Source: Sphaerisporangium fuscum (GTDB lineage: Bacteria; Actinomycetota; Actinomycetes; Streptosporangiales; Streptosporangiaceae). Taken from it: a stretch of DNA of 64,000 nt. The stretch's first letter is position 1. Every line of letters begins with the position of its first letter. Position numbers and translations under genes: made by a program. Shown piece by piece: positions 56,509 through 64,000 of this stretch. The notes below the pieces were generated by a model. That model was not told where the DNA came from. It did not search any database and saw only the letters and a program-made list of their open reading frames with translations. The DNA is taken from NCBI RefSeq assembly GCF_018531465.1, contig NZ_JAHDTF010000025.1, positions 124,001-188,000 of the forward strand, given 5' to 3'.

Positions 56509-58413
56509 ATGCCCCCCGAGCGCACGTCCGGGCACCCCTCCGTTCCGTTCGGTGCCTGGCCCTCGCCGATCTCCACCTCCGATGTCGTCCGCTCCGGGCT
56601 GCGCCCCGGATACCCGGCGGTCCTCGGCGACGAGATCTGGTGGGAGGAGAGCCGTCCCGCCGAAGGCGGGCGGCGCACCCTCGTCCACCGCGCCGCCGAC
56701 GGTGTTCTGCGAGAGCTGCTGCCGGCCCCCTGGGACGCCCGCACCCGCGTCCACGAGTACGGCGGCCGGTCGTACGCCGTGGCGCCGGGGGTGGGAGTCG
56801 TCTTCGCCAATCACGCCGACCAGCGGCTCTACGTCCTCCCCGCCGGCGGTTCCGGCAGGCCTTACCCCATCACCCCCAAGCCGTGCGTGCCGTGCGGCCT
56901 GCGCTATGCCGACCTGCTCGTGCACGGCGGCGAGGTGTGGTGCGTCCAGGAGCGCCACGGAGACGACGGCAAGGTGACCAGGGCGATCGTGTCCGTCCCG
57001 CTGAGCGGTGACGAGGAACCCCGGCAGCGGGTCGCCGGGAGCGACTTCTACGCCTTCCCGGCGATCTCCCCCGACGGCGAGCACATCGCCTACATCTGCT
57101 GGGACCATCCGCGGATGCCCTGGACGGGCACGGAGCTGCGCGTCACCAGGCTCGACGGCGGCGCCTCCTGGCGCGTGAGGGGCGGGCCGGCGGAGTCCGT
57201 CCTCGCACCCCGGTGGAGGGACGACCGCACCCTCTACCTCATCTCCGACGCCTCCGGCTGGTGGAACCTCTACCAGGCCGACGTCCACGAGCCGTCGTCC
57301 CGGCCCCTGTGCCCGTTGGACGAGGAGTTCGCATGGGCGCCCGGCGAGCTGGGCGGCGCGCCGTACGTCGTCCTCGGCGACGGACGGCTCGCGGTCCTGC
57401 ACGGGCGTGGCGACATGCGGCTGGCCTTCCTCGACCCTCAGTCGGGTGTGCTCAGCGAGCCCGACCTCCCCTACGACGGGTGGATCCCCTGCCTCGGCGC
57501 CGCCGGCTCCACGCTGTGCGGCATCGCCTACGGGGCCACGGTCCCGACGTCGGTCGTGCGGGTCGACACCGCGACCGGGCGGGCGGAGAGCCTCCGCCGC
57601 GAATTCGCCGCACCGCCCGACCCCGCCTACCTCCCCGTCCCCCGCCCGGTCGAGATCAACAGCAGGTTCGGGCGGCGGGTGCACGCCCACGTCTACCCGC
57701 CCGCCAACCCGTCGGTGAGCCGCGGCGACGCCGCGCCGCCGTACGTCGTCTTCGTGCACGGCGGTCCCACCGCGCACAGCACCACGGCGCTCGACCTGCA
57801 CAAGGCGTTCCTGACCAGCCGGGGCATCGGCGTCATCGACGTCGACCACGGCGGCTCCACCGGATACGGCCGCGCCTACCGGGAGAGCCTGCGGGGGCAG
57901 TGGGGCGTCGTCGACGTGGAGGACACGATCGCCGCCGCCGAGTGGCTGCTCTCCGACGGGCTCGCCGACCCCGAGCGCATCGCGATCCGCGGGGCGGGCG
58001 CGGGCGGCTGGACCACCATGGCGGCCTGCTGCGCGTCCGGCCTCTTCTGCGGCGGGGTGTCGATCGCCGGGGTCAGCGCCCTCGGCCCGCTGGCCGCCTC
58101 CACCCACGACTTCGAGTCGCGGTACGTCGAGTGGCTGGTCGGGCCGGAAGATCCGCTTCTGTACGCCCGGCGGGACCCTTTGGCGAAGGCGGGGCAGATC
58201 GACTGCCCGATGCTGCTCATGCAGGGGCAGGACGATCCGATCGTGCCCGCGTCGCAGTCGGAGGCCTTCGTCGCGGCCCTCACCGAGCGCGGGGTGCCCT
58301 GCACCTACCTCGCCTTCGAGGGCGAGGGACACGGCTTTCGCCGGGCCGAGACGCGAATCGCGGCACTCGCCGCCGAACTGGCCTTCTACCTGCAGCTGTT
58401 CCGGCTCACCTGA
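56509..58413 (+). CDS. S9-family (prolyl oligopeptidase-like) protein lacking the catalytic Ser
   Basis: A 634-residue protein with an N-terminal beta-propeller (residues 30-380; ISPDGEHIAYICWDHPRMPW) and a C-terminal alpha/beta-hydrolase domain (about 385-634; VVFVHGGPTAHS, VDHGGSTGYGRAYRESL). It matches the dipeptidyl-aminopeptidase/acylaminoacyl-peptidase type. The nucleophile elbow, normally RGGSAGG, reads RGAGAGG: residue 497 is Gly (codon GGC, 57997-57999). The catalytic Asp (about 576, GQDDPIVP) and His608 (GEGHGFRR) remain. ATG 56509 is the start. If the sequence is correct the protein cannot act as a serine peptidase and may be a pseudoenzyme. Confidence 0.88.
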   Translation: MPPERTSGHPSVPFGAWPSPISTSDVVRSGLRPGYPAVLGDEIWWEESRPAEGGRRTLVHRAADGVLRELLPAPWDARTRVHEYGGRSYAVAPGVGVVFANHADQRLYVLPAGGSGRPYPITPKPCVPCGLRYADLLVHGGEVWCVQERHGDDGKVTRAIVSVPLSGDEEPRQRVAGSDFYAFPAISPDGEHIAYICWDHPRMPWTGTELRVTRLDGGASWRVRGGPAESVLAPRWRDDRTLYLISDASGWWNLYQADVHEPSSRPLCPLDEEFAWAPGELGGAPYVVLGDGRLAVLHGRGDMRLAFLDPQSGVLSEPDLPYDGWIPCLGAAGSTLCGIAYGATVPTSVVRVDTATGRAESLRREFAAPPDPAYLPVPRPVEINSRFGRRVHAHVYPPANPSVSRGDAAPPYVVFVHGGPTAHSTTALDLHKAFLTSRGIGVIDVDHGGSTGYGRAYRESLRGQWGVVDVEDTIAAAEWLLSDGLADPERIAIRGAGAGGWTTMAACCASGLFCGGVSIAGVSALGPLAASTHDFESRYVEWLVGPEDPLLYARRDPLAKAGQIDCPMLLMQGQDDPIVPASQSEAFVAALTERGVPCTYLAFEGEGHGFRRAETRIAALAAELAFYLQLFRLT

Positions 58414-58449
58414 CCCGTCTGCCAGGCCGGGGAGCGGGGCGAACGGGGC

Positions 58450-60060
58450 TCAGCGGGCGAACTCCGTAGCGCGTGACTCGCGCACGACGGTGATGCGGAT
58501 CTGCCCGGGGTAGGTCAGCTCCTCCTCGACCTGCTTGGCGACGTCGCGGGCGATCACCTGGGCCTGGATGTCGTCGATGGCCTCCGGCCTGACCATCACG
58601 CGGATCTCGCGACCGGCCTGCATGGCGAAGACCTTCTCCACCCCGTCGTACGACTGCGCGATCTCCTCGAGCCGCTCCAGCCGCTTGACGTACGCCTCCA
58701 GCGACTCCCTGCGCGCGCCGGGACGGCTGCCGCTGATCGCGTCGGCGGCCTGTGTGAGCACCGCCTCCACGGTGCGCACCTCGACCTCGTTGTGGTGCGC
58801 CTCGATGGCGTGGACCACGTCCTCGTGCTCGCCGTAGCGGCGGGCGATCTCGGCGCCGATGAGGGCGTGGCTGCCCTCGACCTCGTGGGTGAGGGCCTTG
58901 CCGATGTCGTGGAGCACTGTGCAGCGCTTGAGCAGCATCGGGTCCAGGCGCAACTCCGAGGCCATGATGCCGGCGATGTGGGCGGACTCGACGAGGTGCT
59001 TGAGCACGTTCTGGCCGTAGGAGGTGCGGTAGCGGAGCTGGCCGAGCAGCATGATCAGCTCGGGGTGCATGTCGGTGATGCCGAGCTCGACCAGGGCGTC
59101 CTCACCGGCGCGCACGCAGAGGTCCTTGACCTCCTCCTTGCTCCGCTCGTAGGCCTCCTCGATGCGCTGCGGGTGGATCCGGCCGTCGAGGACGAGCTTC
59201 TCCAGCGTCAGCCGGGCGGTCTCCCGGCGCACCGGGTCGAAACAGGACAGTAGAACGGCTTCGGGGGTGTCGTCGATGATGAGGTTGACCCCGGTCGTGG
59301 ACTCGAAGGCCCTGATGTTGCGGCCCTCGCGGCCGATGATGCGGCCCTTCATCTCGTCGCTCGGCAGGTGCAGCACGCTCACGACCGACTCCGCCGTCTG
59401 CTCGGTCGCCACCCGCTGCACGGCCAGAGTGACGATCTTGCAAGCGCGCTTCTCGCCCTCTTTGCGCGCCTCGCTCTCGATCTCTCTGACGATCAGCGCG
59501 GCCTCGCGTTTGGCCTGGTTCTCGATGGTCATGACCAGCTCGGCCTTCGCCTGCTCGGCGGTCAGTCCGGCCAGGCGCTCCAGGACCTCGCGGCGCTGCT
59601 CGTGGACCTTGTCGAGCTCGGCGCGGCGGTCGGCGAGCTCGGTCTCGGTCTCGGCGAGCTTCCTGCCGCGCTCGGCCTGCCTGCGCGCCTCCTCGTCGAG
59701 CCGCTGCTCGCGCTCGGCCAGGCGGTTCTCCCGGCGTTCGAGGTCGGACCTGAGCTCCTTCAGCTCGGTCTTGAGCGTGCGGGCCTCGTCCTCGACCTCC
59801 TGGCGCATCCGTATGGCGCCCTCGGCCGCGGCCTCCGCCCTGCGCAGCACCTCGCTCGCGTCGGACTCGGCCTTGATGCGGATCTCCATGCCCTCGCGGC
59901 GGGCCTCCTCGAGCTCGGAGTGGACCTCCGCGAGCTGCTCGGGGGTGAGCCCTTTGCGGACGAGCGCGGTGCGGCGTATGAGTACGACGAGCACGACGAT
60001 CGCGAACAATGCCAGCAGGACAAAGGCTATCGCCAGCATGATCACGACTGTCGAACTCAT
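58450..60060 (-). CDS. rny: Ribonuclease Y
   Basis: A 536-residue membrane-anchored endoribonuclease that initiates mRNA decay. The N-terminal helix is STVVIMLAIAFVLLALFAIV, followed by a long coiled coil (residues 40-205). The KH domain carries MKGRIIGREGRNIRAFE and the HD domain CTVLHDIGKAL with ALIGAEIARRYGE. The C-terminal SRPGARRESLEAYVKRLE is diagnostic. The start is ATG 60060. It lies in the conserved recA-recX-rny-miaB neighbourhood, here with extra genes between. Confidence 0.95.
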   Translation of the reverse strand: MSSTVVIMLAIAFVLLALFAIVVLVVLIRRTALVRKGLTPEQLAEVHSELEEARREGMEIRIKAESDASEVLRRAEAAAEGAIRMRQEVEDEARTLKTELKELRSDLERRENRLAEREQRLDEEARRQAERGRKLAETETELADRRAELDKVHEQRREVLERLAGLTAEQAKAELVMTIENQAKREAALIVREIESEARKEGEKRACKIVTLAVQRVATEQTAESVVSVLHLPSDEMKGRIIGREGRNIRAFESTTGVNLIIDDTPEAVLLSCFDPVRRETARLTLEKLVLDGRIHPQRIEEAYERSKEEVKDLCVRAGEDALVELGITDMHPELIMLLGQLRYRTSYGQNVLKHLVESAHIAGIMASELRLDPMLLKRCTVLHDIGKALTHEVEGSHALIGAEIARRYGEHEDVVHAIEAHHNEVEVRTVEAVLTQAADAISGSRPGARRESLEAYVKRLERLEEIAQSYDGVEKVFAMQAGREIRVMVRPEAIDDIQAQVIARDVAKQVEEELTYPGQIRITVVRESRATEFAR

Positions 60061-60518
60061 GCGCGCCCACCCCTCCTCGCGTCGCGAACCTCAGCACGCG
60101 AGGGGTTACGCACAGCACGGACCGGCCCGACCGGGCGATTCTGGCCAGACAAATATTTCCGACGTCCTGATGCCCCTGATGTCAGGGCACCGGGCCGGCG
60201 GGTGTGATCATCTAGATCGTCCGTCGTCCATGGTTATGGCAATCCGCACCGCGGAGTAACTCCTCACTGTGGTCGAGATTAAGCGTCAGAGAGGTAACGA
60301 GCAAGCAAAGTCCGCCCGTCAAGCCACTTTTGCCCTCTAGCCGGAGAGGGGTGGCTTGGGGGCGCCGCCCGAAAAATCCCCTTGTGGGGCTAAAGACATG
60401 AAAAATGATCTCAAGATGAGCTACGGGCTGTTGCGGACCTTCACCTGCTGACCGGCCCCATTCAGAAGATTTTCGACGCCGGCGGCACGTTCCCGGACCG
60501 AGCGGGTATGGGGCCGCC
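60061..60518. other. Divergent intergenic region with a structured element
   Basis: 458 bases between divergent rny and the F420-type oxidoreductase. A long hairpin lies at 60321-60357: AAGCCAC / GTGGCTT, then CCCTCT / AGAGGG, with a 5-base one-sided bulge. It is followed by AAAAATCCCCTTGTGGGG at 60373-60390. No known riboswitch or small RNA was recognised. The stretch near 60230-60420 is less GC-rich than the surroundings. Confidence 0.45.
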
Positions 60519-61484
60519 ATGGCACAGATCGGTTACACGCTCATGTGCGAGCAGACCACGCCGAAGCAGCTGGTCGGCGACGCCGTCGGCGCCGAGCGGG
60601 CCGGCTTCGACTACGCGGTCATCTCCGACCACTACTTCCCCTGGCTGGACGAGATGGGGCACTCGCCGTACGCCTGGTCGGTGCTCGGCGCCGTCGCCAA
60701 CGCGACCGAGCGGCTTCCCCTGATGACGTACGTCACCTGCCCGATCATCCGGTACCACCCCGCCGTCGTGGCGCAGAAGGCGGCGACCATGGGAGCGCTG
60801 TCGGACGGACGCTTCACGCTGGGGCTCGGCGCGGGAGAGAACCTCAACGAGCACGTGGTCGGGCAGAACTGGCCACCGGTCAACATCCGCCACGAGATGT
60901 TCGCCGAGGCCGTGGAGATCATCCAGGCGCTGTTCACCGGCGACTACATCAGCTACCGCGGCGACCACTACACCGTCGACTCCGCCAAGCTCTGGGACCT
61001 GCCCGACGAGCCGGTGCCGATCGGCATCGCCGCCGGCGGGCCGCAGTCGATCGACCTGGCGGCGGAGTACGGCGACGCGCTGATCACCACGGAGCCCGCC
61101 GGCCGGCTCGTCGAACGCTTCAAGGCCTCCGGCGGCGAGGGGAAGCCGGTGTACGGGCAGATCGCGATCTCCTACGACACCGACGCCGAGGCCGCCAAGG
61201 AGCGGGCACACCGCCTGTGGAGATGGTTCCCCGCCGGCTGGAAGGTGCTCTCCGAGCTCCCCGGGCCGGTCAACTTCGCGGCGTACTCGAAGTTCGTCCG
61301 TCCGGAGGACGTCGCCCAGCAGGTGCCGTGCGGCGCGGACGTGGAGGCCGTGGTGGAGGCGGTCCGCAAGTTCACCGAGGCCGGCTTCACCCACGTGGCC
61401 CTGGTGCAGATCGGCGCCGACCACCAGCAGGAGTTCCTCGGCTGGGCCGAGAAAGAACTCCTCCCGGCCCTACGAGGGCTGTGA
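60519..61484 (+). CDS. F420-dependent LLM-class oxidoreductase, G6PDH-like subfamily
   Basis: A 321-residue TIM-barrel enzyme of the luciferase-like family. The start AQIGYTLMCEQTTPKQLVGD, FDYAVISDHYFPWLDEMG, TYVTCPIIRYHPAVVAQKAA, FTLGLGAGENLNEHVVG and GIAAGGPQSIDLAAEYGDAL match the F420-dependent subfamily related to glucose-6-phosphate dehydrogenase. It probably transfers hydride between cofactor F420 and an unknown substrate. Its last codons lie in the first copy of the 161-bp duplication that follows. Confidence 0.88.
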   Translation: MAQIGYTLMCEQTTPKQLVGDAVGAERAGFDYAVISDHYFPWLDEMGHSPYAWSVLGAVANATERLPLMTYVTCPIIRYHPAVVAQKAATMGALSDGRFTLGLGAGENLNEHVVGQNWPPVNIRHEMFAEAVEIIQALFTGDYISYRGDHYTVDSAKLWDLPDEPVPIGIAAGGPQSIDLAAEYGDALITTEPAGRLVERFKASGGEGKPVYGQIAISYDTDAEAAKERAHRLWRWFPAGWKVLSELPGPVNFAAYSKFVRPEDVAQQVPCGADVEAVVEAVRKFTEAGFTHVALVQIGADHQQEFLGWAEKELLPALRGL

Positions 61485-61763
61485 CCTCGCCCACCAGGAC
61501 CTGACACTCGCGGACACATCCGGTGACGGACCGACCGTTCCAGGTCGGCCCGATCACCGTCTTGAGCCACCCAGAAGGGACCCCCACCGGAGGCGTCGTC
61601 CTCTGGGCCGAGAAAGAACTCCTCCCGGCCCTACGAAGGCTGTGACCTCGCCCACCGGAACCTGACACTCGCGGACACACCCGGTGACGAACCGACCGTT
61701 CCAGGTCGGCCCGATCACCGTCTTGAGCCACCCAGAAGGGATCTCCGCCGGAGGCGTCGTCCT
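61442..61763. repeat. 161-bp tandem duplication of the oxidoreductase 3' end
   Basis: The sequence starting CTGGGCCGAGAAAGAACTCC at 61442 (inside the end of the preceding gene) recurs at 61603, a 161-base offset. The two copies are highly similar over the whole unit, including the stop codon and downstream sequence. The second copy therefore carries a duplicated gene tail with no start. Confidence 0.92.
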
Positions 61764-61865
61764 CCTCGCCCCGCCGGAGGTGTGGTCCTCCCTACTCGCC
61801 CTGCCGGAGGCGGTGGTCGTCCCCTGCTCGACCCGCCGGAGGTGTCATCGTCCTCAACTCGCCCC
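61746..61865. repeat. About 30-bp tandem repeat, four copies
   Basis: Degenerate units built on CGCCGGAGGCGTCGTCCTCC and ACTCGCCCTGCCGGAGG follow directly after the 161-bp duplication. They lie downstream of the recX stop on the other strand. Confidence 0.75.
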
Positions 61866-61939
61866 GTCACAGGAAAGGCATGCCCGCGTTCGGATGTTCG
61901 ATCGGCTCGCTGGTGCCGTCGATGTTATGTCCGGCGGAT

Positions 61940-63256
61940 TCAGTCGAAGCCTTCGGGGAGGTCGTCGGTGGGCTGGCCCTCGCTTTCGAGCGCCTCGCGG
62001 ACGACGCGGTAGGCCACGCTGCCGGAATAGCCCTTGCGGGCGAGCATGCCGGCCAGCCGCCGTACCCTGGCGGCCGGCTCCAGCCCTCGGGTGCCCGGGA
62101 GCTTGCGGGCGACCAGCCGCCTGGCCGTCTCGAGCTCCTGGTCGGGATCGAGCTGGTCGACCGCCTCGCGCACGGTCTCCTCGGCGACGCCACGCGTGCG
62201 TAGCTCGGCGGCGAGAGCCCGCCGGGCGAGGCCGCGTCCGGCGTGACGGGAGGACACCCACGCCTCGGCGAACGCCTCGTCGTCGATGAGCCCGACATCG
62301 GAGAAGCGGGAGAGTACAGACTCCGCGGCGTCGTCGGGGATGTTCCGGCGGCGCAACGCCTCGGCGAGCTGCGCTCGGGTGCGCGGTGCCAGAGTCAACA
62401 GGCGCAGGCAGACTGCCCTGGCCACCGCCTCGGGGTCGGCCGGAGGCCCCTGCGCCGCGAGCGACCCCTCGACGGGCCCGTCGAACCCATGTTCCCGGCC
62501 CGGCCCGCCGGCCCGGGAACGTCCCCTCGCCCTACCGCCTCCCCGACCACTCCGCCGGTCACGGCCGAGCCTGGCCTCCTCCTCAGCGGCGTCAGCCTGG
62601 TCACGCCGCCCCGGCCGGTCGAAAACCTCACCGGCGCCGCTCTCACCCGAACGGCCACCGTCACGGAACCGGTCGAACCCCGAACCACCGCCGGACGCCC
62701 CACCCCCAGAACCGTCCCAAGGATCATCGACCCCCGCACCACGCGAGCCCGAACCACCCTCACGGAACCGGTCGAAGGCCGAATCGCCGCCGGACCGACC
62801 GCCGCCAGAACCGTCCTGCGGATCATCGACGCCGGCGTCTGTTCCACCTGTACGCCCGGAGGGGGAACCCCCCTGGCGGAAGCGGTCGAATGCCGAACCA
62901 CCGCCGGACCAACCGCCCTCAGAACCCTCCCACGGGCCGCCGGGGCCGGCATCGCCGCCGTCGGCGCGGGCCGCGCCTGAACCGCCCTCACGGAACCGGT
63001 CGAACACGGAACCGTCGCCGGCCGGGCCGGACCCACGGCCGTCCCGCCGATCGTCGGATACGTGGCCCTGCCCGGGTTGGGCGGACCTGCGCGATCGGGA
63101 CGTGCGTCGTTCGCTCTGGGAGCCGCGGGACGGTCGGCGCCGGGGCGGTCGCTCATCGGCCCCTTCGCCGGGACCGTGATCGTCAGGATCCTCCTCGATC
63201 CACGCTCCCCAGTCCCCTGGCCGGAGACGGCCAGGGGTGTCGTCGCTGGCAGGCAT
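61940..63256 (-). CDS. recX: RecX recombination regulator with repeat-rich N-terminal extension
   Basis: A 438-residue protein. The C-terminal 165 residues (274-438) are RecX, which inhibits RecA filaments: AVCLRLLTLAPRTRAQLAEA, LRRRNIPDDAAESVLSRF, VGLIDDEAFAEAWVSSR and RKLPGTRGLEPAARVRRL. The first 273 residues are absent from ordinary RecX proteins. They hold a DWGAWIEEDPDD segment, Arg/Ser-rich sequence and five FDRFR-type repeats at about 85, 123, 161, 194 and 212. ATG 63256 begins 16 bases after the recA stop, so it is cotranscribed with recA. The continuous open frame without stops supports the long form. Confidence 0.92.
   Translation of the reverse strand: MPASDDTPGRLRPGDWGAWIEEDPDDHGPGEGADERPPRRRPSRGSQSERRTSRSRRSAQPGQGHVSDDRRDGRGSGPAGDGSVFDRFREGGSGAARADGGDAGPGGPWEGSEGGWSGGGSAFDRFRQGGSPSGRTGGTDAGVDDPQDGSGGGRSGGDSAFDRFREGGSGSRGAGVDDPWDGSGGGASGGGSGFDRFRDGGRSGESGAGEVFDRPGRRDQADAAEEEARLGRDRRSGRGGGRARGRSRAGGPGREHGFDGPVEGSLAAQGPPADPEAVARAVCLRLLTLAPRTRAQLAEALRRRNIPDDAAESVLSRFSDVGLIDDEAFAEAWVSSRHAGRGLARRALAAELRTRGVAEETVREAVDQLDPDQELETARRLVARKLPGTRGLEPAARVRRLAGMLARKGYSGSVAYRVVREALESEGQPTDDLPEGFD
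62603..63004 (-). repeat. Intragenic 38-residue repeat in recX
   Basis: FDRFREGG, FDRFRQGG, FDRFREGG and FDRFRDGG recur at RecX residues 85, 123, 161 and 194, with a decayed FDRPGRR at 212 (spacings 38, 38, 33, 18). Intervening Gly/Ser/Asp-rich text (DDPWDGSGGG, DDPQDGSGGG) also repeats. Confidence 0.88.
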
Positions 63257-63272
63257 ACGTGATCAGCTCGGA

Positions 63273-64000
63273 TCAGACGTCACCGGGCTTGGGCGCCTTG
63301 CTGCCGCGACCCGCCGCCGCGGGAGCGGGAGCCACCACCGGAGGCGCGGGGGGCTCGGCCGGGCTGTCGATGCGAGGACCGACGCCGAGCTTCTCCTTGA
63401 TCTTCTTCTCGATCTCGTTGGCGATGTCGGGGTTGTTCTTGAGGAAGTTGCGGGCGTTCTCCTTGCCCTGCCCGAGCTGGTCGCCCTCGTAGGTGTACCA
63501 GGCGCCGGCCTTACGGACGAAGCCGTGCTCGACGCCCATGTCGATGAGGCCACCCTCGCGGGAGATGCCGACACCGTAGAGGATGTCGAAGTCGGCCTGC
63601 CGGAACGGCGGGGCCATCTTGTTCTTCACGACCTTGACCCGGGTGCGGTTGCCGACCGGCTCGGTGCCGTCCTTGAGGGTCTCGATGCGGCGGACGTCGA
63701 GCCGCACCGAGGCGTAGAACTTCAGCGCCTTACCACCGGTCGTGGTCTCGGGCGAGCCGAACATGACGCCGATCTTCTCGCGCAGCTGGTTGATGAAGAT
63801 GGCGGTCGTGCCGGTGTTGTTGAGGGCGCCGGCGACCTTGCGCAGGGCCTGCGACATCAGGCGGGCCTGGAGGCCGACGTGACTGTCGCCCATCTCGCCC
63901 TCGATCTCGGCCTTGGGCACGAGGGCGGCCACCGAGTCGATCACCAGCAGGTCGATCGCGCCGGAGCGGATGAGCATGTCGGCGATCTCGAGCGCCTGCT
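63273..64000 (-). CDS. recA: RecA recombinase, C-terminal part (5' end beyond window)
   Basis: About 242 C-terminal residues of RecA, the strand-exchange and SOS co-protease. The visible part includes Walker B (LLVIDSVAALVPKAEIEGEM), loop L1/L2 (GLQARLMSQALRKVAG; INQLREKIGVMFGSPETT then GGKALKFYASVRLD) and the C-terminal DNA-gathering domain. The frame continues to base 64000 (QALEIADMLIRSG), so the N-terminal and Walker A part lie outside. It ends with an Ala/Pro-rich tail usual in actinobacteria. recX follows after 16 bases. Confidence 0.97.
   Translation of the reverse strand, partial: QALEIADMLIRSGAIDLLVIDSVAALVPKAEIEGEMGDSHVGLQARLMSQALRKVAGALNNTGTTAIFINQLREKIGVMFGSPETTTGGKALKFYASVRLDVRRIETLKDGTEPVGNRTRVKVVKNKMAPPFRQADFDILYGVGISREGGLIDMGVEHGFVRKAGAWYTYEGDQLGQGKENARNFLKNNPDIANEIEKKIKEKLGVGPRIDSPAEPPAPPVVAPAPAAAGRGSKAPKPGDV

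Noticed and set aside
55843..58332. 829-codon minus-strand open frame over the S9 peptidase homologue
   Set aside because: Antisense shadow; composition is typical of reversed high-GC codons.

Overview
The window is about 64 kb of high-GC (roughly 70%) actinobacterial chromosome. Frequent GTG starts, ATGA stop/start overlaps, a CIRCE/HrcA heat-shock unit, an extended RecX, an RsbRST module and an F420-type oxidoreductase point to an actinomycete. The order recA-recX ... rny ... miaB ... miaA-dapF ... hflX ... degV-comEA-comEC-holA ... rpsT-lepA-hemW ... hrcA-dnaJ-rsmE is the core block expected in Streptosporangiaceae and relatives (Nonomuraea, Microbispora, Sphaerisporangium type). That family placement is inference from gene content and synteny, not from a search.

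Layout. 1-9.6 kb: the end of a PT-rich protein, the hrcA-dnaJ-rsmE operon with its CIRCE element, a three-gene DUF3097/DUF4870 unit, hemW, lepA and divergent rpsT with terminators. 9.6-13.5 kb: an accessory oxidoreductase cassette, partly decayed (NmrA-like, epimerase-like and carboxymuconolactone-decarboxylase-like remnants) but with an intact FAD oxidase and an SDR. 13.5-25 kb: holA, a GyrI-like protein, a tiny zinc-ribbon gene, comEC-comEA, degV and hutI, separated by long tandem-repeat arrays. 25-29 kb: an RsbR-RsbS-RsbT stress-signalling operon whose two downstream SpoIIE-type phosphatase genes have each lost the first half of the phosphatase domain. 29-31.5 kb: hflX and a DUF4097 lipoprotein. 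31.5-38 kb: a tightly packed operon aceB-glcD-glcE-glcF-iclR, which oxidises glycolate to glyoxylate and condenses it with acetyl-CoA to malate, with its own IclR-type regulator. 38-44.6 kb: VOC protein, secreted HNH nuclease-like lipoprotein, sugar-isomerase-type cupin, SDR and a large TPR protein. 44.9-52 kb: dapF, miaA, an alkyltransferase, an extradiol-dioxygenase-like protein, a CAP-domain surface protein, a Pro/Ala-rich membrane protein and miaB. 52-56.5 kb: a glutamate-type ABC transporter (gluABCD) plus an extra binding protein. 56.5-64 kb: an S9-type peptidase homologue lacking its nucleophilic serine, rny, an F420-dependent oxidoreductase, recX with a repeat-rich N-terminal extension, and the 3' part of recA running off the window.

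The most unusual features are (1) the parallel loss of the N-terminal half of the PP2C domain in both rsb-linked phosphatases, (2) the Ser-to-Gly change at the nucleophile of the S9 peptidase homologue, (3) a high density of tandem arrays with different periods (20, 30, 47, 70, 90, 144 and 161 bp) in intergenic regions and similar repeat growth inside comEC and recX, and (4) two perfect DnaA-box nonamers at the same distance upstream of two unrelated minus-strand genes. No tRNA, rRNA, CRISPR array, insertion sequence or prophage was recognised. All assignments come from reading the translated sequence; none was confirmed by a search.
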